From Ctena decussata (Eukaryota > Mollusca > Bivalvia > Lucinida > Lucinidae), in contig OZ022501.1 in NCBI GenBank assembly GCA_963989385.1, positions 89,574,979 to 89,638,978 on the forward strand: DNA of 64,000 bases, in the 5' to 3' direction. This document shows positions 21,795 to 32,889 of the stretch, piece by piece. Position 1 is the stretch's first letter. Each line of letters starts with the position of its first letter. The position numbers and the translations under genes are program-made. Below the pieces are notes generated by a model. It searched no databases and was not told where the DNA came from. It saw nothing but the letters and a program-made list of their open reading frames with translations.

Positions 21795-23180
21795 ATGTTG
21801 TTAAGACCCTCAAAAACTACATGAAGCAACTCGGAACAAAAACAAACTGAGCCTAAATTAGTGTTAAATTGCTCATAAAAACAAAACATATTTCTAACAA
21901 AAAGACGTACCCCTTACTTAGAAAATCGCTATAATTTCGCCTATGGGAACCCATTGTATTAACAAACGGAAACCAACCCATCTCATGAATAATTTTGGTC
22001 GAAAAGATGTTAAACACGGGTTTTATTCAAAATTAATTAAGACCAGATGATTCAATCCATTTCATCACAAAGGTCGTCAAACAGAAGGAATTATATATTG
22101 CTAGAATGCCATCATGTCGTGATTGTTCAGTAGCCGTGCAGACGCCACTTTCCTGCTCGATCTCGGAACTCTCATGACAGTTATGGTAAGCTGTAGACAG
22201 CCGAACCAAGCATTCCCTATGGCACAGTAGTTGAGCCTAAGTGACCCACTCCCAAAGACTCAAACATGACTCAATCTATCGAATGTCAACAGTTTTAGAA
22301 TAACCAATATATCCTTTAATTCTTCCTAATGCTTACCTTGTAAACTAGTGGTCAGAGTTCGAACCCGCAGTCAGTAAACGTGGATCTAATGCACACATCT
22401 TTCACTGTCGACCTTCCCATTTTGAAATACTGTTAAAAAGGCTCGAAAACCTCAAGTTTTCAATTTATCTGTATCTTCCGGTACATTGTGCTACCTAGTG
22501 GTACCATATGTAGTTCTGTGGTGTTTCATTTGATCGCTCATGACATCTATGCAAACAGCTTCTATGTTAGTTAAACTCTCTTATATGTGAAAATAATAAA
22601 ACCGCATGATAAGACTATGTCAGGTTAGCGTTTACCAGTAGAATTGTCTACGACCATGGACGTACTCAATAAATACGTATAATTTGAATGCGTGAGTAGT
22701 CTGGCCAATGCACGAGTATGCATCTCGCTACTTTTCACCACTGCAGCACAGGCTCAATTCAAGGTGTGGGCATGTGACAGGGTAGAGATCACCCATCCAA
22801 GATTGGGTTTTTTCTCCGTTATCTCATGTTTCACCACCGTGTAAGTCCACATAACGGTACTCTCCGCGTTTTCAAGAGAGCGTTTAAAAATTCGCTGAGC
22901 TATCTGCGTATTCGAATATAAAATGATGACAGAGGCATAAATGGATATCCCAAACAGGAATAAATCACGACAAAATTAATTGATATCTGTACTCTTATTT
23001 CCTATTACCCACGTGTGGCGAGTGAGGCAATTTGGACACTGGTTCTGTCCCCGCCTCGCTCTTCCCTCCCTTTTTCTCATCCTGAGATTTATGGTCTGCT
23101 AAGGTCGTGTTTCTGAGATTGTACAAGGCAAGTTATATTTAGTGCGGAGCGGAGGAAGTAGAGACAAGGGGAACTATATA
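21795..23180. other. No gene recognised
   Basis: I found no open frame with plausible coding content, no tRNA and no clear repeat in these 1.4 kb. Confidence 0.5.
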
Positions 23181-23181
23181 T

Positions 23182-23485
23182 GAGCCGCGACACGACAAAA
23201 CCAACAATGTGGTTGTGCGCCCAGTGAAGACTCAAATCAGCCTGGGTAACAGCCCAGTTTGACCAGACTCTTCGTTAAGTGCTCAAAGTGTAGCTAAGGG
23301 TCTAAGCTACATTCATGTGGACAGCGAAGACTCTGATCAGACTGGGCATCCGTCCAGTCCGACCAGACTCTTCACTAAGCGCTTAAAGGGTAGCTAAGAG
23401 TTTAAGCAACATTCATGCGGACAGCGAAGACTCTGATCAGACTGGGCGCACAACCACATTGTTGGTTTTGTCGTGTAGCGGCTCA
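23182..23485. mobile_element. MITE, GAGCCGCGAC family, copy 3 with internal duplication
   Basis: The ends are gagccgcgacacgacaaaa and ttttgtcgtgtagcggctc. It is longer than its relatives (about 304 bp) because the block agactctgatcagactggg...cactaagcgcttaaagg appears twice inside. Confidence 0.8.
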
Positions 23486-23648
23486 TATTTCCTTTGCAGT
23501 ACGAGTATGAATTAATACTGATTTTCTTACGCTGTACTTTGTCTCATCTGTAACTGATATGCGGTGTTAGGTTAATGTTTTATGAGGGCAAAAAATAACC
23601 TCACGCACAATAACCTGCCCAGACATTTATTGGGACTGAAATACATGA

Positions 23649-23717
23649 GCAAACAGAGAATACCTAGATCAGAATGCTCCTCATAGGAACAGTCTGATCT
23701 AGGTCTTCAATGTTTGC
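23649..23717. repeat. Short hairpin element, aaacag family
   Basis: The arms gcaaacagagaatacctaga and tctaggtcttcaatgtttgc enclose gatcagaatgctc/aggaacagtctgatc. The ends match the units at 248 and 31658. Confidence 0.55.
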
Positions 23718-23835
23718 CATTCCGCGAACACAGTCTTATCACACATCTCCGTTTTACCCGTAAAAGCAGCTGCTTCAAACCTTAGTCTAATTCTAGTAGT
23801 TGAATGGGACTTCCAAATATCTAGTGCAGAACAAA

Positions 23836-24163
23836 TCTATCAAAGTGGCATGTGCGCCGAGCGAAGACTCAGTTCAGCCTGGGCATGGGCATCCGCCCAG
23901 TCTGACCAGAGTGTTCGCTGTCCGCATTAAGCTAGCTTAGATCCTTCCCAGCAGGCACATGACGTTGAAATGACGTCGTACTGACGTCGATGCGACGTCG
24001 CATCGACGTCAAAACGACGTCATTTTGACGTCATGCGCCCGCTGGGTTACCTACCCTTAAATTGCAAGTGAAGACTCTGATCAGTCTAGGCGGATGCCCA
24101 GGCTGATCTGAGTCTTCGCTGTGCGCACATGCCGCTTTGTTGGTTTTGTCGTGTCGCGGCTAA
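23836..24163. mobile_element. MITE, GAGCCGCGAC family, copy 4, interrupted
   Basis: The right end (ttggttttgtcgtgtcgcggc) is intact and the left end is decayed (caaagtggcatgtgcgcc). The interior is split at the conserved tagatccTTagctaccc position by the palindromic element at 23947-24046. Confidence 0.75.
23947..24046. mobile_element. Palindromic cccagcaggcacatgacgt element, nested copy
   Basis: It is bounded by cccagcaggcacatgacg and gtcatgcgcccgctggg and made of gacgtc words. It lies inside a GAGCCGCGAC MITE, so it is the younger insertion. The flanking bases (TT/TTA) suggest a 2-3 bp target duplication. Confidence 0.8.
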
Positions 24164-24437
24164 AATGTCACGACTTAATATCACAAGTGCAACATGTCCT
24201 ACGTGTCCTTTAGTTTTTATACATGTATTATCCGATGAGTGGCCAGGAGATTTTCTTAAGATGGTAGGTATTTTTATGTTTATTCGTCAATATTGAAAAA
24301 AAAGAGATATATAAATACAACGCATTAGGCGACAGAATGACACTAGCGTTGCATGTAGAAAGCTAGTAACATGTTAAAGCCAAATTAAATATTCCAGTAG
24401 ACAAAAGGTCGCAGTTTAAACCATTAACCTTCCCTCA

Positions 24438-24438
24438 G

Positions 24439-24476
<38 letters not shown>

Positions 24477-24623
24477 TGTTGCTTTACGTCCACGGTAAAC
24501 AGCTATGGTCATGTCGGGACGGTCAGTTAACCTAACCACACTATTCCTGGGCAGGCTTAGACCTCATAAGCGGTTAACTAGTACTAAGTGCACATACTTT
24601 CGCCAGTAACTGACAACTGCCCT
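24438..24623 (-). mobile_element. SINE family 1, 5'-truncated
   Basis: The minus-strand body lacks the tRNA-like head and begins at gggcagttgtcagttactgg. It runs through ggttaaccgcttat and ends in a (tcaa)n tail, seen here as tgattgattgat. The 11-bp direct repeat accttccctca flanks it at 24427-24437 and 24624-24634. 5' truncation with an intact target duplication is typical of LINE-driven retroposition. Confidence 0.85.
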
Positions 24624-24666
24624 ACCTTCCCTCAAGATGAAATTATACACTGCAACGTGTAACTAA

Positions 24667-24774
24667 CCCAGCAGGCACATGACGTTGAAACGACGTCGTG
24701 CTGACGTCGATGCGACGTAACGACATCGCATCGACGTCAGTACGACGTCATTTCGACGTCATGTGCCCGCTGGG
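24667..24774. mobile_element. Palindromic cccagcaggcacatgacgt element, copy 3
   Basis: The ends cccagcaggcacatgacgt and acgtcatgtgcccgctggg are a good inverted pair, with gacgtc words between. Flanking taa on both sides may be the target duplication. Confidence 0.8.
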
Positions 24775-25188
24775 TAACTGTCTGTCATGTTGTCACTGCC
24801 TTTGCATTTTAAAGTGTTATTTGTCAATATTTACATTATCAGTGTAGAGCTCTCTGTTAACCCAGTTAAGTGATGCGGGCGTCAATGTTGTTTAAAAGTC
24901 AATAATTACATTGTATCACGCGCTTCAGAGTGACAGCTCATCTCACTAACTAGCATGTGAAATCTACAACATTCCATGTACTTGAATGGCTAGTAAACAT
25001 TGAGTGACAGCTCGCTACGCCTACTTGCACGCGAAATCTACAGCAGGAGGTGGAATTTACTGGTAGGCAGTGACAATGCGGCTGTTCCAAACTATTGCTA
25101 AATTCGGCCGGTAATGTTTTTTAAACAATCTTTATATATGTATTTCTTAATTTTGTTTATCTTTTTATTGATCAAAAGCATCGTTTAA

Positions 25189-25365
25189 TAATATAAATAT
25201 AAGGAATGAATGTTATTTTTTAAACGTTTACTGAAGTATAAACTACATCGGGTCACGAGCAAAGTTTACGTAAACCCCTTCGGGGTTCACTTACTTTGCA
25301 CGTGACCCGATGTAGTTTATACTTCAGTAAACGTTAAAAAAATAACATTCATTCCTTAAATATTT
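25189..25365. mobile_element. Long palindrome, tgaagtataaactac family, copy 1
   Basis: The arms run aaggaatgaatgttattttt, cgtttactgaagtataaact, acatcgggtcacg and come back as their complements around accccttcggggtt. The arms are about 80 bp. Confidence 0.85.
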
Positions 25366-25634
25366 ACATTCTCAGTGCACTTATTGAAAATCCCTTTAGT
25401 AAACCATTAGAACGTAATGTAGTTTATACTTCAATAACTACATCGGTTCAGGCGACATCACATCCCGTTTAGTGACGTCAAAATAAACCTTGATTCTCTA
25501 CATCTGATTGGACGTAGGCGGCGTTATAATGTCGTTAACGCTGTTCGCGTTTAGTAGAAAAACTGCGTATAAATGTTTTTGTGCTTCAACTGTAGACCCT
25601 AACGCAAATTTGTTGTCAAGTAATAGATAGAAAA

Positions 25635-25807
25635 GAATAAATATAAGCAATGAACTTAACTTTTCTGGTGTATATCGAAGTATAAACTACATTGGGTGGC
25701 TAGCAAAGTTTACATAAACCCGTCGGGGTTCACTTACTTTGCACGCGACCCAATGTAGTTTATACTTCGATAAACGCCAGAAAAATGAAATTCATTCCTT
25801 AAATACT
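25635..25807. mobile_element. Long palindrome, tgaagtataaactac family, copy 2
   Basis: Same architecture as 25189-25365 (tcgaagtataaactacattg, acccgtcggggttcactta, cactatactt-type complement), in the same orientation. A partial third copy of one arm lies near 25418-25450 (gtagtttatacttcaata). Confidence 0.8.
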
Positions 25808-25809
25808 AA

Positions 25810-26175
25810 GGTACAAGTGAACGAAATTTCTTGAAACTGAATTAATTTCAACAAAGTTACGGCCTGTTCAGCTTTATTATTTGGGGCAACTTTTTTACAC
25901 TATAAATTATCGAGTTTGTGTAATCAACTCCTTCTTACAGTTTTCAGTGAGTTCTTATCAAACCTTGTGCTCATGTTGAAAGCATAATGAAAATTTGCAT
26001 CTGGCATTAACTTCAGATAAAATACATTTTGACAGAATTACGACCTTTTGAACTTAGTCACTGTGTGTAGTTTCTCTGTGTCATAGTGAATTGAGTTTGT
26101 GAAATCAACTCTTCCCATACTTTCTGGACTTTTGCAAACTTTAGATATAATGAGGGTGTGCATCAGGATTTTAAC
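25810..26175. other. No gene recognised
   Basis: AT-rich stretch with no supported feature. The words ttgtgaaatcaactcNtNNcNNacttt and catctggcNttaa recur loosely around 25920-26140 and 26455-26650, possibly an old tandem repeat of about 180 bp interrupted by the MITE at 26180. Confidence 0.4.
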
Positions 26176-26179
26176 ATTT

Positions 26180-26413
26180 GAGCCGCGACACGACAAAACC
26201 AACAATGTGGTTTTGCTCCCAGCGCAGACTCAGATCAGCCTGGGCATCCGCCCAGTCTGATCAGTCTTCGCTGTCCGCATGAAGGTAGCTTAGACCCTCA
26301 GCTACCCTTTAAGCGCAGAGCGAAAACTCTGATCAGACTGGGCGGATGCCCAGGCTGATCTGAGTCTGCGCTGAGCGCACAACCACATTGTTGGTTTTCT
26401 CGTGTCGCGGCTC
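26180..26413. mobile_element. MITE, GAGCCGCGAC family, copy 5
   Basis: The ends gagccgcgacacgacaaaa and ttttctcgtgtcgcggctc match. The interior is the standard hairpin. Confidence 0.85.
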
Positions 26414-27096
26414 ATTTAATTTTGACATAATATTAGCGTTTTGAGCTTGGTCATTTCGGGCAGCTTTTTGTTCTAGAGGGTACTCAGTAAACCTTTTCCA
26501 CATGTTTGGGATATAATGAAACTATGCATTTGGCTTTTAATGTAGATAAAAATGATTTTGAGAGATTTACGGTCATTTGAACTTAGTCATTATTGGAAAC
26601 CTCTTTGCATATTTAGGTGTAAATCTTGTGAATACATCTCCTTTCACACATTCAGAAGATTTGAAGTGATTTTTTGACAGTTGCGTATGCATTATGGACA
26701 AAATGTAAATATGCATGTGACTTAATAGTGTTTGCTGATAATAGATAATATAGTTATTCACTCAGCCCTTTAACAAGCACCGCAAGAGGGCATCATACGA
26801 GCATTACAGACGCAATTGTCTAGGGTTTTGTTCTTCTCATTTTCTTTTCGGTAATTGGTTATGATAAACAAACAGTAATGGTCCAAATGCAACATTTTTT
26901 CTCTATAGAAAGGCGGATAGTCCAAGGTCGAAACATAGATAGCTATGCAAATGAAAGTGCATTGCGAATTATGTCTCAATTTCATGAAATGTAATATAAT
27001 ACATTTTTTTTAATTAGGAATAAACTAGTGTTAAAATTGCGCTCTGAGTTAAAAAAATAACGGATGTTATATTAATATCTACAATTCCTTCTTTGC

Positions 27097-27330
27097 CCCG
27101 AGGTTATAAAGCTATTTTCGTGCTCAACTCAGCTGAGCATGAAATTTTTCTCAGCTGATAAATATGAAAATGCTAATGTTGGCATTTTCATAATCATAAG
27201 CAGAGAAAATATCATACTCAGCTAAACTGAGCAAGAAAGCAGCTGTACTTATCAATAATTTGCTATTCATTAGCAGATAAAATTTCATGCTCAGTTGAGT
27301 TGAGCATGAAAAAAGTTTTATAACCTCGGG
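27097..27330. mobile_element. Hairpin MITE, cgaggttataaaac family
   Basis: The ends ccccgaggttataaagct and agttttataacctcggg enclose the family interior (ctcagctgagcatg, aatgttggcattttcat). Confidence 0.8.
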
Positions 27331-27534
27331 ACTTTGTTCTTTATATTAACTGCAAAAATGCATTCTTACATTATCAATAAAACTACAAATTTGCAATTTT
27401 CAGTATAATGAAAGGTTATGTGAGTTATCGGGCACTGTATTTATTCAATAATTTTCTTCCGCAACAATCTCAAAGATTCATAGCTGATTTACACAACATA
27501 TTTTCGGTAATTTTGGAAGGGAAAACTCATATTT

Positions 27535-27770
27535 GAGCCGCGACACGAGAAAACCAACAATGTGGTTGTGCGCCAATGGTAGACTCAGATCAGCCTGGGC
27601 ATCCGTCCGGTTTGACCAGACTCTTTGTTAAGTGCTCAAAGGGTAGCCAGGGGTCTAAGCTACCTCCATGCGGACAGCGAAGACTCTGATCAGACTGGGT
27701 GGATGCCCAGGCTGATCTGAGTCTGCGCTGGGCGCACAACCACATTGTTGGTTTTGTCGTGTCGCGGCTC
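27535..27770. mobile_element. MITE, GAGCCGCGAC family, copy 6, upstream of exon 1
   Basis: The ends gagccgcgacacgagaaaa and ttttgtcgtgtcgcggctc match. It ends 146 bases before the exon starting at 27917, so it lies in the 5' intron or promoter-proximal region of the secreted-protein gene. Confidence 0.85.
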
Positions 27771-27916
27771 ATTTATGGTAAGGTACAGAATGAGGTCGCC
27801 AATGTTCCAACGTTGTGTTCCTATAGTACTGAAAAAGCAAATAAACTCACCGAAACTTTATATTCAACAGCTAAGTTTTATTCAAGGCATTTATAAGACT
27901 TGCTTTTTTTCTGTAG

Positions 27917-28040
27917 AGCAAGATAGTTATATGTATCTCCGTTGGTTGTGTCGCTATGGTTGCTTTGCTGTGTGTTCCACAAGCCGCAAAGAGCCAAGAG
28001 TTAGAAACAAATCCGAATGGACCCACGCGTCATATTCCAG
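27917..28040 (+). CDS. Signal-peptide exon 1 of a small secreted protein, start codon altered
   Basis: The acceptor gcttttttttctgtag ends at 27916 and the donor is g|gtaagc at 28041. From 27923 the frame reads IVICISVGCVAMVALL, a hydrophobic core, then CVPQAAKSQE, a likely cleavage region, and a short polar stretch. The exon ends in phase 1. The paralogous exon at 63604 has agcaagATG where this one has agcaagATA, so the expected start is lost. An in-frame ATG at 27956 would give a much shorter hydrophobic segment. Either the gene is decaying, starts in an upstream exon or at 27956, or the base is wrong. The phase fits exon 2 at 36339 exactly. The protein family is not recognised. Confidence 0.6.
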
Positions 28041-28066
28041 GTAAGCCGGTTCATATTGAAAGCCTG

Positions 28067-28300
28067 GTCCCGAGGTTATAAAACTTTTTTCATGCTCAAC
28101 TCAGCTGAGCATGGACTTTTACCTGCTAATCAATAGCAAATTACTGATAAGTAGAGTTGTTCTCTTGCTCAATTTAACTGAGTACGATTTTTTCTCTGCG
28201 GATAAATATGAAAATGCCAACATTAGTTGGCATTTTCATATTTATCAGCAGAGAAAATTTCATGCTCAGCTGAGTAGAGCTTGAAAATAACCTCGGGGCC
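28067..28300. mobile_element. Hairpin MITE, cgaggttataaaac family, 27 bases after exon 1
   Basis: The ends tcccgaggttataaaact and aataacctcggggcc enclose the usual interior (tggcattttcatatttatca). It begins within the first 30 bases of intron 1. Confidence 0.8.
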
Positions 28301-28396
28301 TGATCTAGTTTCAGCCCATTGAAGTCATAATTTGTAAAACTTAGAAAAAGTGAAAAGATAGGCAATGATCAGAAGTCATCCAGTATTAGTGTTTTT

Positions 28397-30347
28397 AGCT
28401 CACCTGAGCCAGAGGCTCCGGGGGAGCTCATAGGATGGTAAGGCTCCGGCGTCCGGCGTCCGTCGTCCGTCCGTCCGTCCACAATTTCAAACGACTTCTC
28501 CTCTGAAACCGCTGGGCCGATTGTAACCAAATTTCATATAGAGCCTCCTGGGACCTTAGGAACGAAAAGTTGTTCAAACGGTCCTGGTCACATGACCAAC
28601 ATGGCCGCCATGCCCATATATGGTAAAAACCTGAAAAAATCTTCTTCTCCAGAACCAATAGGTCGATGGTCTTAAAACTTGGTATGTAGCATTGGGTACA
28701 CGAGTACTACCAAGATTGTTCAAATTATGACCTTGGGTTGACCTTGACCTTTTTTACGGTAAGGTCAAATTTGCTTACTCATGCTTTTATATGGCAAAAT
28801 GCTGCGACATAAGATATCTTGGAAACTGTTGAAGATTTTGGTCTAAAAATTGGTACATACAGTCATCTTAATGACTACATGAAGATTTATGAGTACAAGA
28901 GGTCAAGGTCATTCTTTGACCTTTGACCCAGAACTCTCATATTTTGACAATATCAAACAATCTCCTCAAAAACCGTTAGGCCAATTGTAACCCAATTTCA
29001 TATAGATCCTTCGGGGGTTGAGGGAATGAAAATTTGTGCTTACGGTCCAGGTCACATGACCAACATGGCCACCACGCCCATATATGGTAAAAACCTTTAA
29101 AAATCTTCTTCTCCAGAACCAGTAGACCGATGGCCTTGAAACTCGGTATGTAGCATTGGGTACTCAAGTACTATCAAGATTGTTCAAATTATGACCTTGG
29201 GTTGACCTTGACCTTTTTTACGGCAAGGTCAAATATGGGAAAATGCTAGAACATGAGATTTCATGGTAAGTTTTGAAGATTTTGGCCTAAAAATTGGTAC
29301 ATAGAATCATCTTAATGAGTACATGAAGATTTTTGAGTACAAAAGGTCAAGGTCATTCTTTGACCTTTGACCCAGAAATCTCAAATTTTGACAATTTCAA
29401 ACAATCTGCTCTAAACCACTGGGTCAATTGTAACCCAATTTCATATAGAGCCTCGAGGGGTTGATGGAATGAAAATATTTTCTAACGGTCCTGGACACAT
29501 GACCAACATGGCCGCCACGCCCATATATGGTAAATACCTTTAAAAATCTTCTTCTCCAGAACCAATTGACCGATGGCCTTGAGACTTTGTAAGTAGCATT
29601 GGGTACTTGAGTACTATCAAGATTGTTCAAATTATGACCTTGTGTTGACCTTGACCTTTTGCAGCAAGGTCAAATATGGGAAAATGGTAGAACATAAGAT
29701 TTCATGGAAAGTTTTGAAGATTTTGACCTAAAAAAATGGTATATACATTTGTCTTAATGAGTTCATGAATAATTATGAGTACAAGAGGTCAAGGTCATTT
29801 TTTACCTTTGATCCAGATTGCTCATATTTTGACATATCAACCATTTCCTCAAAAGCCAATGGGCCAATTGTGAACACATTTCATATAGAGCCTCCAGGGG
29901 TTGATTGAATGAAAATTTGTTCAAACGGTCCAGGTCACATGACCAGCTTGGCCGCCATTACCACTTACGGGATAAATCTTTAATATTTTTCTTCCCTAGA
30001 ACCAATACACCTATGGCCCTGAAACTTGGTAAATAGCATGGAGTACTAGAGTACCACCAAGACTGTTCAAATGGTGACCTTGGGTTTACCTTGACCTTTT
30101 TTGCGGCATGGTCAAATATGGGAAAATGCTAGAACATAAGATTTCATGGGAAGTTTTGGAGATTTTGGCCTAAAAATGGTATATATGGTTGTCTAATGAG
30201 TACATGAAGATTTATGAGTACAAGTGGTCATTGTCATTCTTTGACTTTTGATCCAAAACTCATATTTTGACAATTTCAGACATGATAAGTATAAGCCACC
30301 TTGCCAATTGTTCAGGTGAGCGATTCAGGGCCTCATGGCCCTCTTGT
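28397..30347. mobile_element. Long dispersed element with four internal tandem units
   Basis: It starts agctcacctgagccagagg, followed by a gtccgtccgtcc run, and ends caggtgagcgattcaggg, cctcatggccctcttgtt. Between them, units of about 440-470 bp repeat about four times. Landmarks such as accNatggccttgaaactNggta recur near 28665, 29130, 29570 and 30010, as do gaccaacatggccgcca and gaccttgggttgaccttgac. No protein is encoded. A shorter copy of opposite orientation lies at 47151-47494. This is a widespread molluscan repeat pattern. Confidence 0.75.
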
Positions 30348-30666
30348 TATTACTGCGGAACGCCTGGCCTAGCGGAAAAATATGTTCGCCTTTCACACAA
30401 GGTGTCTCTACATCCAGTCATATTTTCATCTGGTTGTGATTGCAAAGTCCATCTTTCTACTCTTGCACTTTCTTGTCTTTTTTCTGTTTTTCTTCTATTC
30501 CTTTCACTATAGGGCCTACCCTGTAAGATTCTCTTTGCTATATGCAAAAAGCCCTTGAGATGGTGCCAAACGACCTTAGTTTGCATATGACCTTAATTTG
30601 ATTCATTTATCTATTCTGTTTGTGATCTGGTCAAATATTATTTTTCATGATCTTAGTCGAACATTT

Positions 30667-30902
30667 GAGCCGCGACGCGAGAAAACCAACAAAGTGGTCG
30701 TGCGGCCAGCGCAGACTCAGATCAGCCTGGGCATCCACCCAGTCTGATCAGAGTCTTCGCTGTCCGCCTGAAGGTAGCTTAGACCCTTAGCTACCCTTCA
30801 AGCACTTAGGGAAGACTCTGCTCAGACTAGGCGGATGCCCAGGCTGATCTGAGTCTGCGCTGGACGCACAACCACTTGGTTGGTTTTCTCGCGTCGCGGC
30901 TC
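30667..30902. mobile_element. MITE, GAGCCGCGAC family, copy 7
   Basis: The ends gagccgcgacgcgagaaaa and ttttctcgcgtcgcggctc match exactly, including the compensating cg change. The standard interior suggests a comparatively young copy. Confidence 0.85.
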
Positions 30903-30959
30903 ATTTCTTCTGCTTGTGATCTTTACCTTGCCAGTCTAATTGCCATTTTTCTTCCTTTT

Positions 30960-31115
30960 TAGCTCGCCTGTACGAAAGTACAGATAGCTATTGTTGTCAC
31001 TTGGACGTCGGCGTCGGCGTCGGTGTGGGCGTCACACTTTAAAGTTTTACGTTAAAGTTTTTTTGTGTGATGGGCAAGGCACTGCAGGCGAGCTATCCTG
31101 TACGGGGACTGGTCT
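30960..31115. repeat. agctcgcctgtacg inverted element
   Basis: agctcgcctgtacgaaagta at the left and gcaggcgagctatcctgtac at the right frame a ggacgtcggcgtcggcgtcgg run and a ttaaagtttNacgttaaag motif. It is non-coding. Confidence 0.5.
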
Positions 31116-31657
31116 TGTTTCTTTTTGGAATTTGTTCGAATACGATTATTTATTCTGTTTGTGATTTTGTATTTACAGACAAATGATTCTGTTGTGAAAT
31201 TGTTCGAATATCCATTCTGTTTACATTCTTCGTCATACATATTTTTTAGGGATTTAGATCAAGATTTATGACGTTTTCTGATTAGCTATTGATGTTTTAG
31301 GTTAATACTCCTTATCGAATATCCATTCTGCTTGTCCTCTACCTATTTATTAGGTTATAAACGAGGGTATCCTATGTGAACCTGTCGTACAGTTCACCTA
31401 CAGGGTGTTTATTATTAATATTATTGTAATAATTATTATTATTATAATAATTATTATTATTGTAAAACAGATCTCGATTTTATCCATCTTGCAAGACGGA
31501 TCTAGATTTTTGGCATGGTTTTGGAAGGGTTGTTTTTGCTTTAACGTCTCTTTTAACTCTTTCACTACCAAAAAGCAGACGACAAAATTTACGTCTGCAA
31601 AAATTAAAAAAATCCCTTGTCCAAGACTTTTTATATTGAGAATTCAAAGACTAGAGG

Positions 31658-31724
31658 GCAAACAGTGTAGATCTAGATGAGGCGGCTCATTATGAGCCGC
31701 CTCATCAGGATCTACGCTGTTTGC
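31658..31724. repeat. Short hairpin element, aaacagtg family
   Basis: gcaaacagtgtagatctaga, tgaggcggctcattatgagc, cgcctca and gatctacgctgtttgc form a nearly perfect 67-bp inverted repeat. Confidence 0.75.
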
Positions 31725-31989
31725 AAATTTTGCTAATTGCGTCACTGGGGCTTAAAGAGTTAAAAGTATCTAAGTCGATATCGAAATGTCTCTCTGTGAA
31801 GGCGATATAGAGCAGAGAGGTAGGACACATAGGAGGAAAAAATCCAAATAGACCCCGCACCTACTGCAAGCACAGTAGGCTCTCGCACTACCTTAATCCA
31901 ATAGAAGTAGGACGCAACTTGGTGCATGGGGGTGCATGTTATGGCTTCGTTCCCTTGAGCCTCCCGGGAATCGTTGTTATGAGAATTGG

Positions 31990-32838
31990 ACCGAATAAAT
32001 CAGTTCTTCTTCCTCATCTTGTCCTTCATCTTAGCCACCACCTCCTCCTCCTTCCAGGATCTGTCACTTTCATGTAATTAGCAGGGAATAAAATGACTTG
32101 CTAATAAGTGTTTGTTTGAGAAAATCTGAAATTTCTGTCGAAAGAATTTTAGTTTATAGGAGATGACGGGAATCCCCGCGGTGACGTCATCGGATGATCA
32201 CTTGGGTGGATTGGTTGACAAAAAGATAGCCACGGACTGTGGTCTAATATGGAATTTTGCTGAAAATTAACCAATGAAAGTGCGAAAATGTACTTTGGAA
32301 GGCTTCGAATAAATAGCAACCGATGAAACCTTTGCGAATATTGTCATAATCGCTTGTAGCGCGAAAAAAGAGAGTTATTTAACATGTTTAATTACTTAAA
32401 TTCATTCAGTTACTCGGTCTTGACATATTTTGACTCGCTCCGGACCCGGACTGTTTCTCTTAATAACTTCGACTGAAAAAGAAATAATTAAATAAAATAA
32501 AAATAAATCGGAAGCATTGAACATCAATATTTTAATCTTTTTGACGATCAAGGAGATTTATAAATAAATATAACAGGGGTAATAAGAAATGAAAGACACA
32601 ATAAAATATGGAAACGAGTATCTGATGAGAACTAATGCAAAATTAACAAAATATTTGATCTTAGGGAAAGAACATTTCATAAATGAGAAAATAAATTAAA
32701 ATTCATGAATGCGATTCAAAAGAGGATGTTATAAAACGGCAATATCAAACAGAGAACATTCTATGTTTTGAAATGGCTATCAGTAATTACCACATCATTT
32801 AGTCCGAGCTCATGACTTCTAAACAACAATCTCTATCT

Positions 32839-32889
<51 letters not shown>

